Origin: Lachnospiraceae bacterium UBA4364
GTDB lineage: Bacteria > Bacillota > Clostridia > Lachnospirales > Lachnospiraceae
DNA length: 57,492 bases
Assembly (NCBI GenBank): GCA_002393955.1
Contig: DGSK01000030.1
Span: forward strand, 47,066 to 104,557
Reading direction: 5' to 3'
In this document: piece by piece, positions 51,395-57,492 of the stretch
Layout: every line of letters begins with the position of its first letter
How positions within the stretch are numbered: position 1 is the first letter of the stretch
Program-made: the position numbers and the translations under genes
Notes under the pieces: generated by a model
Database searches by the model: none
The model's input: the letters and a program-made list of their open reading frames with translations, nothing else
What the model was told of the DNA's origin: nothing

Positions 51395-51913
51395 TCACTG
51401 TTTTGTATCGAAACGCTTGGTACCGCTCCCCATGATAGTCCCTGTAGAATAAGCGTTTTTATTATAATCCGCAGTTTCAGGAGCCTGTTTCATGGACTGT
51501 AAGAGATTTATCTCGAATTCCACCATATCAAGGGAGCTCTTGAGCAGTTCCCTGTTACGGTCATTGACCGTCCTCATTTCATCCAGGGTGGTCTTTAATC
51601 TGTCATGAACCTCCCTGAGCTTGCGCTGTTCCTCCGGTCTGTTCCCCATGAGCTCGATCAGGTCTGTAAGCTTCAGCTCCTCATCACTCCGGTTTGTGAC
51701 ATCGGCAATATCCTTCATGACGCTCATCCTGTCGCGCTCAAGCTTCTGAATATGTGCCACTATGGTCTGTTCCTTTTCAGTCACTTCATTGAGTTTTTTC
51801 AGATCACCTTTCACTATGACCGGCGTCTTTTCCCTGGATAAAACTATGAGCTCAGTATATGCATCATTCTCCGCATTCAGGATCGTGATGATATTTTCCA
51901 TCAGACTTGCCAA
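51395..51913 (-). CDS. flgN: Flagellar export chaperone FlgN (172 aa, TTG start)
   Basis: All-helical protein with MENIITILNAENDAYTELIVLSREKTPVIVKGDLKKLNEVTEKEQTIVAHIQKLERDR and later LREVHDRLKTTLDEMRTVNDRNRELLKSSLDMVEFEINLLQ: the FlgN family pattern. TTG start 7 nt after AGGAGG; ATG four codons on is spaced worse. Keeps the junction proteins FlgK and FlgL export-competent. Stands between flgM and flgK2. Confidence 0.85.
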   Translation of the reverse strand: MASLMENIITILNAENDAYTELIVLSREKTPVIVKGDLKKLNEVTEKEQTIVAHIQKLERDRMSVMKDIADVTNRSDEELKLTDLIELMGNRPEEQRKLREVHDRLKTTLDEMRTVNDRNRELLKSSLDMVEFEINLLQSMKQAPETADYNKNAYSTGTIMGSGTKRFDTKQ

Positions 51914-51939
51914 TGTCCAGCCTCCTATTTTTTAAATAA

Positions 51940-51968
51940 GCCTTTTCCTTTTATCCAAAGGAAAAGGC
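51940..51968 (-). terminator. Perfect hairpin between flgM and flgN, terminator-like
   Basis: A 12-bp perfect stem GCCTTTTCCTTT / AAAGGAAAAGGC with loop TATCC. On the minus strand TTATTTAAAAAATA follows, so U-rich but not a solid U-tract. It may attenuate flgN-flgK2-flgK1 or mark a processing site. Confidence 0.55.
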
Positions 51969-51999
51969 CTGTTTACAGCAGTTACATATAAAAAATCTG

Positions 52000-52278
52000 T
52001 CACACTTCTTCGTAGAACCGTGATGCAACCTTATCCGCAAAAGCAGCCGAACTTACATTATAAGCCCCCTGGCTGTATGCATCCTTAAGAGCAGATATCT
52101 TATCCTCCCTTACATCCGACGCAGAAGCAACAGCATCCCTTGCGGTCTGCAGCTCCCTTCCCGCTCCGGAGATCATAAGTGAATCCCTGAAATCAGAAGA
52201 AGCCTTGGCAGGTGCAGGACCCGTGCCCTTTCTTGGCTGATACAGATTCTGGATCTGTGAATACGCTTCTATTCTCAT
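52000..52278 (-). CDS. flgM: Anti-sigma-28 factor FlgM (92 aa)
   Basis: MRIEAYSQIQNLYQ at the start and IKSLKEAYSQGAYNVSS-like (DKISALKDAYSQGAYNVSSAAFADKVASRF) at the end: the FlgM C-terminal sigma-binding region. ATG at 52278 follows AAGGAGG. FlgM holds sigma-28 until the hook is finished, then leaves through the export apparatus. It has its own sigma-28-type promoter, as in classical flagellar circuits. Confidence 0.9.
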   Translation of the reverse strand: MRIEAYSQIQNLYQPRKGTGPAPAKASSDFRDSLMISGAGRELQTARDAVASASDVREDKISALKDAYSQGAYNVSSAAFADKVASRFYEEV

Positions 52279-52326
52279 AACATCGCCTCCTTGGCACAAT
52301 AAGTAATTCTGATGTATCTGACTATA

Positions 52327-52353
52327 ATATCGTCAGATATTTGGTAAAGTTTA
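52327..52353 (-). promoter_or_regulatory. Sigma-28 promoter of flgM
   Basis: Minus strand TAAA (52350-52353), exactly 15 nt, GACGATAT (52327-52334), 6/8 to GCCGATAA. The -35 sits in GTAAACTTTAC, beside a CCTTGCAAGG palindrome. Confidence 0.75.
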
Positions 52354-52419
52354 CCTTGCAAGGAGATAAAATTTCAATAAAACTTCCATATTCCATATTC
52401 CGGTTCTTCCGGATTATTC

Positions 52420-53484
52420 TCAGATTCCGCCGGCCTCAACTGTAGCTTCCACGATCCTGTCAAAATCATCCCTGTCCACATCACGCCACAGTGCACTGAT
52501 CCAAAGCTTCTGGAAATCCGTAAAATAAGGACTGTTCTTCAGATAATGCTTTTTGTCTGCCGCAGGCGTAAGTGTAAGCACCAGTTCCTTTATAAGCAGG
52601 AAATATGTATAGGGCAGCACATCCTTTCTGGAAAAGAGCATATTAAGGAACCCTATATATCCGACTTTAATGAATTCTGCCGTCAGCTCATTCTCGTATT
52701 TTGAGAAATAACCACGGCGCCCCCATTCCTTCCAGAGCAGCATCATAATTGTGAGGTAGTCAGCAAAGCTCATCACGTCAGATACCCGCTTTTCATCCTC
52801 CTGCCTTACATAAAAATGATAAAGCTTCTCATTTATGACTGCACCACGGCTGATCTCCATGTGAAGGAGTTCCTTATAATAAATATCCTCATACATAAGC
52901 CGTTCCGGGAATGCGATCCTGTGTCCGGTCAGGAAATGTCTCTTTACGATGCTGGGATAAACCTTTCCGAAACGCTGTTCCCTGAAAACTTCCTTGCGGA
53001 CCATATCATCCGTCACAAAAACATCCTTGCCCTTTCCGTCCATATCACCCGCTTCGAAATATGTCAGTTCAGCGGATGAATCCTCGGCATATCCGCAGGC
53101 CACTATATCATAGGTATTGTCGTGTGACTTCTTTATAAGCTTTTCAAAGAAATCCGGCTCAAGCCAGTCATCGGCATCCACAAAGGATATCCACTCACAG
53201 CTGGCATACTGCATACCGATATTACGTGCAGCACCCTGACGGTTATTTCTTTCGTTTATGATAACCTTGACATTCTCAGGATATCTCTTTTCCCAGTCCT
53301 TAAGTATGTCCGTGGTTCCGTCAGTCGACGCATCATCGACACAGATTATCTCTATCTTGTCGCGGTCTGTTCCGTCAAACGAATACTTAAGCCCCGTAGT
53401 CTGTTTGATTATGGATGTCAGGCATCTCTCGATATGCTTCTCCTCGTTGTAGCAAGGAATGATCACGCTTATGGAATCCTTCAT
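52420..53484 (-). CDS. Glycosyltransferase family 2 (354 aa)
   Basis: GT2 core: ISVIIPCYNEEKHIERC, IICVDDASTDGT, RQGAARNIGMQYA and FVDADDWLEPDF as DXD. C-terminal helices as in the 34740 copy, to which it is closely related. ATG follows AAGGAACGGGGG. It lies just upstream of flgM and is likely an additional glycan enzyme that sits outside the main glycosylation run. Confidence 0.85.
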   Translation of the reverse strand: MKDSISVIIPCYNEEKHIERCLTSIIKQTTGLKYSFDGTDRDKIEIICVDDASTDGTTDILKDWEKRYPENVKVIINERNNRQGAARNIGMQYASCEWISFVDADDWLEPDFFEKLIKKSHDNTYDIVACGYAEDSSAELTYFEAGDMDGKGKDVFVTDDMVRKEVFREQRFGKVYPSIVKRHFLTGHRIAFPERLMYEDIYYKELLHMEISRGAVINEKLYHFYVRQEDEKRVSDVMSFADYLTIMMLLWKEWGRRGYFSKYENELTAEFIKVGYIGFLNMLFSRKDVLPYTYFLLIKELVLTLTPAADKKHYLKNSPYFTDFQKLWISALWRDVDRDDFDRIVEATVEAGGI

Positions 53485-53597
53485 ACCCCCGTTCCTTTCT
53501 GATGGCAGCTGGTCAAAACCCTGTCGATTCTTCCAGTCTGATATGCTTTGCTTATGTCAGTTGGTATACTGACTGTCAATATTCTCCTGTACCCCAA

Positions 53598-53603
53598 ACT
53601 ATA
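53598..53603 (-). promoter_or_regulatory. Candidate extended -10 promoter for the 52420 GT2
   Basis: Minus strand TGATATAGT: extended -10 with TATAGT at 53598-53603; -35 CTGCAA at 17 nt is weak. The gap 53485-53715 shows no other clear feature. Confidence 0.35.
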
Positions 53604-53715
53604 TCAAACAAATCAAGTATTTGCAGCTTTTGCGACAGACACCGTCTTGTATCCACGCATTATCAGACAAAAAAGCGCAATAACTTAGTTCGTTTACTGT
53701 AATCTAAGAAAGATA

Positions 53716-54210
53716 TCAGCCCTCTCCCTCAAGCTTCTTCTGTGCAGCTGCAGCAGCCTCGGGATTCTGCTCCTTCATGATAGCGAGCATTTCCTTAAGA
53801 AGCTTAACATCTGCAGGATCTTCAGCGGGAGCTGCAGCTTCTTCTTCAGCCTTCTTCTTTGCAAGCTTCTTAGCAGCCTCTTCAGCAGCCTTGGTAGCTG
53901 TATTGATAGCCTTGAGCAATATGAAAAGTATCAGCGCTATAATGAGGAAATTTACTACAGCGGATACAAATGCGCCATAGTTGAACTGTACATTGTTGAT
54001 CTCCCATACACCGCCGACTACCTGCATCACACCGTTTTCATCCTTTGTAGCACCGCCGGTAACAAGCGCAATAAGCGGATTTATGAAACTGTCCGTAAGT
54101 GCAGTGACTATGTTACCGAATGCAGCACCGATGATGACACCGATAGCCATATCCATTACATTACCCTTAAGTGCAAACTCTTTGAACTCTTTTAATAAAC
54201 CTTTGAACAT
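53716..54210 (-). CDS. mscL: Large-conductance mechanosensitive channel MscL (164 aa)
   Basis: MFKGLLKEFKEFALKGNVMDMAIGVIIGAAFGNIVTALTDSFINPLIALV: the MscL N-terminus and TM1 (about 15-48). TM2 is around 79-100 (FVSAVVNFLIIALILFILLK). An Ala/Glu/Lys-rich C-terminal helix ends MKEQNPEAAAAAQKKLEG. Opens under membrane tension to relieve osmotic shock. It starts 2 bp after the DUF4236 gene. Confidence 0.95.
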   Translation of the reverse strand: MFKGLLKEFKEFALKGNVMDMAIGVIIGAAFGNIVTALTDSFINPLIALVTGGATKDENGVMQVVGGVWEINNVQFNYGAFVSAVVNFLIIALILFILLKAINTATKAAEEAAKKLAKKKAEEEAAAPAEDPADVKLLKEMLAIMKEQNPEAAAAAQKKLEGEG

Positions 54211-54212
54211 TT

Positions 54213-55160
54213 TTAAACCTCCATTTTTTCTACAGGCTTAAAGCCCTTTGTTTTTTTGAAATCCATGTTGCATTTAAAAGAGCCCACAGTATCCGAAGGA
54301 TCTATGCGCTCAAAATTAATATTGTCAAAAGCAGCCCTGTCAAAAACAGCTGAAACATAAGTCTGCTGCTCGTCATTTCCCGTGGCTGTATTAACTACAA
54401 TATCCGATGCGTGAACCACTACCTTCTTCACCGGAAGCAGCGCAAAGCTGTCCCGCGCGATCCGGAGCATCGTACTGCATACATAGTCCTGAAGCAGCTC
54501 GTAATGCATAGTGGCGCTCATTTGCTTTTCGGAAAGCTTTCCGGTCTCCGTAAGGGAAAGTACCTTCTCCGGTATCGTTTCTTCTGAATTGATGACAAAT
54601 TCCACTTCCAGCACATCGGGGTCATCCGTACCTACCTCGAATTCACTTCCATACTCCACCAGGTCATCGAACGCCCCGGCCAGTTCCACAGCTTCGAGAT
54701 ATGCATCCGTATCGCCTTTTAATATCCTCCCGCTCAGAGCCTTAAGCCCCGGTTCCCGGACATTATTCCAGTCAACGGAAATATCGCATACTTTATGAAT
54801 GGAACGAAGCTCATCAACAGCCGCCTCAAACTCGGCAACACGCTGTCTTGCTGCCTCTGCGGACTCATTGGCAGCCTGCTGCTTAGCCAAAGCTTTAGCT
54901 TCCTTTTCGGACTGCGCCTGCTTTGACGCGGGCTCCTTTTTTTTACCGCCGAAAAGCTCACTGAACTTATCTTTCAAGCTGAAGCTCTTCTGATAAGAAA
55001 CACCCGTGCCCGGTATGCCTACTGAAGATGTGGTCCGGCCGGTTGTGGAAAAAGTCTGGTGAAATCCTTTGCCGCCCACACTGACACTCGCGCTTTTTGT
55101 ACCAAGATTAAGCTTTACACCCTTGCACAGTTTAATACTCTTCCTGAAACGAAGTCCCAT
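54213..55160 (-). CDS. DUF4236 domain protein (315 aa)
   Basis: Residues 1-55 match DUF4236: MGLRFRKSIKLCKGVKLNLGTKSASVSVGGKGFHQTFSTTGRTTSSVGIPGTGVSY. A Lys/Ala/Glu-rich linker (about 70-110) leads to a folded C-terminal domain with SVDWNNVREPGLKALSGRILKGDTDAYLEAVELAGAF and VVVHASDIVVNTATGNDEQQTYVSAVFD. No signal peptide. Function unknown. Its ATG overlaps the response regulator stop by one base; mscL follows. Confidence 0.75.
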   Translation of the reverse strand: MGLRFRKSIKLCKGVKLNLGTKSASVSVGGKGFHQTFSTTGRTTSSVGIPGTGVSYQKSFSLKDKFSELFGGKKKEPASKQAQSEKEAKALAKQQAANESAEAARQRVAEFEAAVDELRSIHKVCDISVDWNNVREPGLKALSGRILKGDTDAYLEAVELAGAFDDLVEYGSEFEVGTDDPDVLEVEFVINSEETIPEKVLSLTETGKLSEKQMSATMHYELLQDYVCSTMLRIARDSFALLPVKKVVVHASDIVVNTATGNDEQQTYVSAVFDRAAFDNINFERIDPSDTVGSFKCNMDFKKTKGFKPVEKMEV

Positions 55161-56029
55161 CAGTTTCCTTCCCCTGTTCCGCCCACAAGGCCGTTATTTA
55201 CAACACCATATTCATCCCAGATATCAAATCCGGAATCGTCATCACTTCCGGCATTTTCTCCGTCATCCCCGTCTGAAGAATGCTCAGTGAAATAATTGTC
55301 TATCGTCTCAAGAAGCGCATTTTTGCCGATGGTCTTCAGCAGATATCCCTCCGGCTTAAGGGAAACACCTCTAAGTACGCTGAGCTTGTCAGACTTGCCC
55401 GTAAGGAACATGACCGGCACTCCGGCAGAATTTGCCTCTGCCTTGAGCATCCTGAGCACCTGGGGGCCTGATGTAACAGGCATATCATAATCCAGAAGGA
55501 TCAAATCTGCTTCATTTCCGGCAAGCCATGTCAGAGCCTGCATTCCTGAATTTGCCATGCCCACACGGTAATGATCCTTCAGCCATCCTCTGATAGTACG
55601 AAGATATGTAGGATCATCATCAACAATAAGTATGCATTTCTTTCTCGCCTGCATGGACTGCTCATCAAGTATTTCCTCTATATCTCTGAGCAGCCGCTCT
55701 ATATCCACAGGTCTCCCTATAACATCGGCAATAAGTTCCTCCGAAATATACTTGCTGACCACCTCATGTTCCATCGGATTCGAGATAAGAATAAGCTGCT
55801 TATTCTCCTCCACACAGAGCTCTTTGATGTAGATCATCGCCTTGGAATAAGCCTCAAGATCCTCTATCACATAAAAAATAATAACACTGGCCTCATCCTT
55901 TACCGCGCGGATCTCAGTCTCGTCTATGCCGCATTCCAAAACAGTGTACTGCTTCTGTGAAAGATTCTTCTTTATGTTATTTACTATGAACCCTTCGGTT
56001 CTTCTGATGATCAGTATGGTCTCAAACAT
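55160..56029 (-). CDS. Response regulator with pseudo-receiver and receiver domains (289 aa)
   Basis: Residues 1-120 resemble a receiver (ILIIRRTEGF, IIFYVIEDLEAY, ILISNPM) but lack the phosphoacceptor aspartate. Residues 130-255 are a complete receiver: ILIVDDDPTYLR, LILLDYDMPVTSGP (phospho-Asp), VPVMFLTGK, GYLLKTIG. An acidic, low-complexity tail follows; there is no output domain. It could be a CheY-like switch acting by protein binding. No kinase neighbours it. It heads the operon with DUF4236 and mscL. Confidence 0.8.
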   Translation of the reverse strand: MFETILIIRRTEGFIVNNIKKNLSQKQYTVLECGIDETEIRAVKDEASVIIFYVIEDLEAYSKAMIYIKELCVEENKQLILISNPMEHEVVSKYISEELIADVIGRPVDIERLLRDIEEILDEQSMQARKKCILIVDDDPTYLRTIRGWLKDHYRVGMANSGMQALTWLAGNEADLILLDYDMPVTSGPQVLRMLKAEANSAGVPVMFLTGKSDKLSVLRGVSLKPEGYLLKTIGKNALLETIDNYFTEHSSDGDDGENAGSDDDSGFDIWDEYGVVNNGLVGGTGEGN

Positions 56030-56099
56030 CTAAAATCCCAGCCAGGCCTGTGTTCAGCGCCTCTTAACGCAATTCTTACATCATCCCATATATTTTAAT

Positions 56100-56108
56100 A
56101 TTATAGCA
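56100..56108 (-). promoter_or_regulatory. Extended -10 promoter of the response regulator operon
   Basis: Minus strand TGCTATAAT (TATAAT at 56100-56105), an extended -10. Start near 56093 leaves a leader of about 65 nt before the ATG at 56029. Confidence 0.5.
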
Positions 56109-56136
56109 AATCAGCTCTGCAATGGGTACAGACTTT

Positions 56137-56868
56137 TTAACAAATTTCCACAACCTCCGAAAAGCTCCATATCTTGATATTGAACTCCGCTATAGGGCAT
56201 CCGCAGTACTCACATTTCTTTGCCCCAAGCATCTTGAGCGGAGCTCCGCAGCTGGGACAGGTTAGGGATTTCGCACCGTCTATATAATTATCTTCGCCCG
56301 CATCCCTGTCCTGGATGTAGATCATTTTTACTTCATATTTTTTCTGCTGATACAAATATTCGTCGCCCTCTAAAAGCTTTCCGTCAAGATTCTTCAGCGT
56401 ATACAGAAACTGCACGGCCGACTGGAATGTAACAATACATCGTCCGTCTTTTTTCACATAGTCGGATATGGCAGTCTTGTGCACATGGACAGAATCAAAC
56501 CGTTCCTTCCTGCCCTTCGCCTTAACGCCTTCTATGTGGTCCTCAGTCTCCGAAAAAAGTTCCGCATTCGCGTATTCCAAAAGCGAGGTATTCTCTTCAG
56601 TCACAGCTTTGAAATAGCTTCTGAGAACCACCTCAGCCCTTTCTTTCATTTCATTGTAGTTGAACTCCGGAAAATCCCTCACTATAGCAGAAAGCTTTAT
56701 GGATGAGACGTCCGTAACGGACTTCGGCATTTTCGAAGCCTCCATCTTTGACTGGTCCAGGGCCTCCTTGGTCTTGATCACGGCATCTCCGAAATTCTTT
56801 GCCCCCAGTTCCCTGGCAAAGCGGTCAGCCTTGATCTTAAAATACAGGAATACGCCCAGAAAGATCAA
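56137..56868 (-). CDS. Membrane-anchored Tim44-like domain protein with C-terminal zinc ribbon (243 aa or longer)
   Basis: Residues 75-195 resemble the Tim44-like domain: FPEFNYNEMKERAEVVLRSYFKAVTEENTSLLEYANAELF, then VHVHKTAISDYVKKDGRCIVTFQSAVQF. The C-terminus is a zinc ribbon, CPSCGAPLKMLGAKKCEYCGCPI. As started at TTG (56868) only part of the N-terminal hydrophobic helix is included. The same frame continues upstream through 16 more hydrophobic codons to an ACG at 56916, six nt after a perfect GGAGGAGGG site, so the true N-terminus is probably longer. Function unknown. Confidence 0.7.
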   Translation of the reverse strand: MIFLGVFLYFKIKADRFARELGAKNFGDAVIKTKEALDQSKMEASKMPKSVTDVSSIKLSAIVRDFPEFNYNEMKERAEVVLRSYFKAVTEENTSLLEYANAELFSETEDHIEGVKAKGRKERFDSVHVHKTAISDYVKKDGRCIVTFQSAVQFLYTLKNLDGKLLEGDEYLYQQKKYEVKMIYIQDRDAGEDNYIDGAKSLTCPSCGAPLKMLGAKKCEYCGCPIAEFNIKIWSFSEVVEIC

Positions 56869-57045
56869 AAGTAATACAAGTATTGCAAGAATTAATAGCA
56901 GGGTTATTAAAAACGTAGTTATCCCTCCTCCCGCTGCAGAAAAGCTGCTGAATCAGATTGTTTAAGTTTCACATTGTAATTATACAGGGCAGCCCTGCGT
57001 TTTTCAATTTTAATCGAAAGCGCCCGGCAATCCCGCGATAGTAAA

Positions 57046-57075
57046 AAGGGCCGCAGGAGCATTCACTCCTGCGGC
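57046..57075 (-). terminator. Intrinsic terminator after pckA
   Basis: A perfect 10-bp stem GCCGCAGGAG / CTCCTGCGGC (57050-57059 and 57066-57075) with a 6-nt loop, followed on the minus strand by CCTTTTTAC. Confidence 0.85.
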
Positions 57076-57112
57076 TCAAAAAATCATGTATTACTATGTA
57101 TTGCTCTAAAAA

Positions 57113-57492
57113 TTAAAGCTGGGGACCTGCTGCAACAAGTGCCTTACCTGCATCATTGGTCTCATACTTCTTGAAGTTCTTCTGGAATCTCTCTGCAAGA
57201 TCCTTAGCCTTTGTCTCCCACTCGGAAGCATCAGCATATGTATCTCTGGGATCAAGGATTTCGCTGTTAACCCCGGGAAGAGATGTAGGAACTTCAAAGT
57301 TGAAGTAAGGAATTGTCTTTGTCTCAGCCTTAAGGATGTCACCGCTAAGGATAGCATCGATGATACCACGGGTATCAGGGATGGAGATTCTCTTACCTGT
57401 TCCGTTCCAGCCTGTGTTTACAAGATAAGCCTTTGCGCCGCTCTTCTGCATCTTCTTAACGAGCTCCTCACCGTACTTTGTAGGATGAAGCT
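57113..57492 (-). CDS. pckA: Phosphoenolpyruvate carboxykinase (ATP), C-terminal part (cut by window edge)
   Basis: The frame runs off the right edge. Visible: LHPTKYGEELVKKMQKSGAKAYLVNTGWNGTGKRISIPDTRGIIDAILSGD, then FNFEVPTSLPGV, ILDPRDTYADASEWETKAKDLAERFQKNFKKYET. The NTGW and GKRI-type motifs and the final AERF are ATP-type PckA C-terminal features. The enzyme converts oxaloacetate and ATP to PEP and CO2, or the reverse in anaerobes. Terminated by the hairpin downstream. Confidence 0.9.
   Translation of the reverse strand, partial: LHPTKYGEELVKKMQKSGAKAYLVNTGWNGTGKRISIPDTRGIIDAILSGDILKAETKTIPYFNFEVPTSLPGVNSEILDPRDTYADASEWETKAKDLAERFQKNFKKYETNDAGKALVAAGPQL

Overview
The window most resembles a motile Lachnospiraceae-type Firmicute (Butyrivibrio, Roseburia and relatives). 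The evidence is a complete late flagellar set with fliW and csrA, two tandem flgK genes, a small flagellin lacking a D2/D3 insert, strong AAGGAGG ribosome sites, frequent TTG/GTG starts and a PEP carboxykinase (ATP) gene. Nearly every gene lies on the minus strand; the exception is a FliD-like gene at the left end. No tRNA, rRNA, CRISPR array or insertion sequence was seen.

Layout, left to right. (1) 290-1645: a FliD-like protein on the plus strand. (2) 1651-10121: a glycan cluster with a GT2 enzyme, an O-antigen ligase/polymerase-like membrane protein, another glycosyltransferase, an unrecognised protein, a Fe-S/GNAT fusion, a GatD-like polyol-phosphate dehydrogenase and a large LicD protein. 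(3) 10288-19413: a visibly A+T-rich, tightly overlapping cassette holding two radical SAM enzymes, two polysaccharide pyruvyl transferases, a DXD glycosyltransferase, a GT2 enzyme, a deacetylase-like protein and a beta-propeller-like protein, with a candidate sigma-28 promoter in front. (4) 19414-19979: a gene-free stretch that appears to encode a structured small RNA of about 128 nt with its own promoter and terminator. (5) 19980-36765: an unbroken run of 13 genes directly downstream of flagellin. It holds two Maf flagellin glycosyltransferases, NeuB-type synthase, a NeuA-PseG fusion, acetyltransferase, SGNH protein, DUF6492-like/FkbM fusion, two CgeB-like glycosyltransferases, two LicD proteins, a third radical SAM enzyme and a GT2 enzyme. 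(6) 36877-37695: flagellin. (7) 37955-41318: IspD-like cytidylyltransferase, ribulose-phosphate-epimerase-like enzyme and a fourth LicD protein. (8) 41385-52278: fliT-like, fliS, fliD, flaG, csrA, fliW, flgL, flgK1, flgK2, flgN, flgM. (9) 52420-57492: a GT2 enzyme, an operon of dual-receiver regulator, DUF4236 protein and MscL, a zinc-ribbon membrane protein, and the 3' end of pckA.

How it works together. Sigma-28-like promoters (TAAA-type -35, 14-16 nt, CCGATA-type -10) can be read in front of flgM, flgK1, flaG-fliD-fliS, flagellin and the A+T-rich cassette. Late flagellar genes and at least part of the glycosylation machinery therefore probably switch on together. FliW and CsrA probably control flagellin translation, because the flagellin leader has an ACGGA-bearing hairpin and a GGA-containing Shine-Dalgarno. 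The neuB/neuA-pseG/maf genes point to a nonulosonic acid placed on flagellin. The four LicD proteins, IspD-like enzyme, epimerase-like enzyme and GatD-like dehydrogenase suggest a second modification carrying an alditol-phosphate, formally like the IspD-FKTN/FKRP route on mammalian dystroglycan. The latter is inference.

Limits: promoter, terminator and RNA calls were made by eye; functions rest on motif recognition, not database searches.
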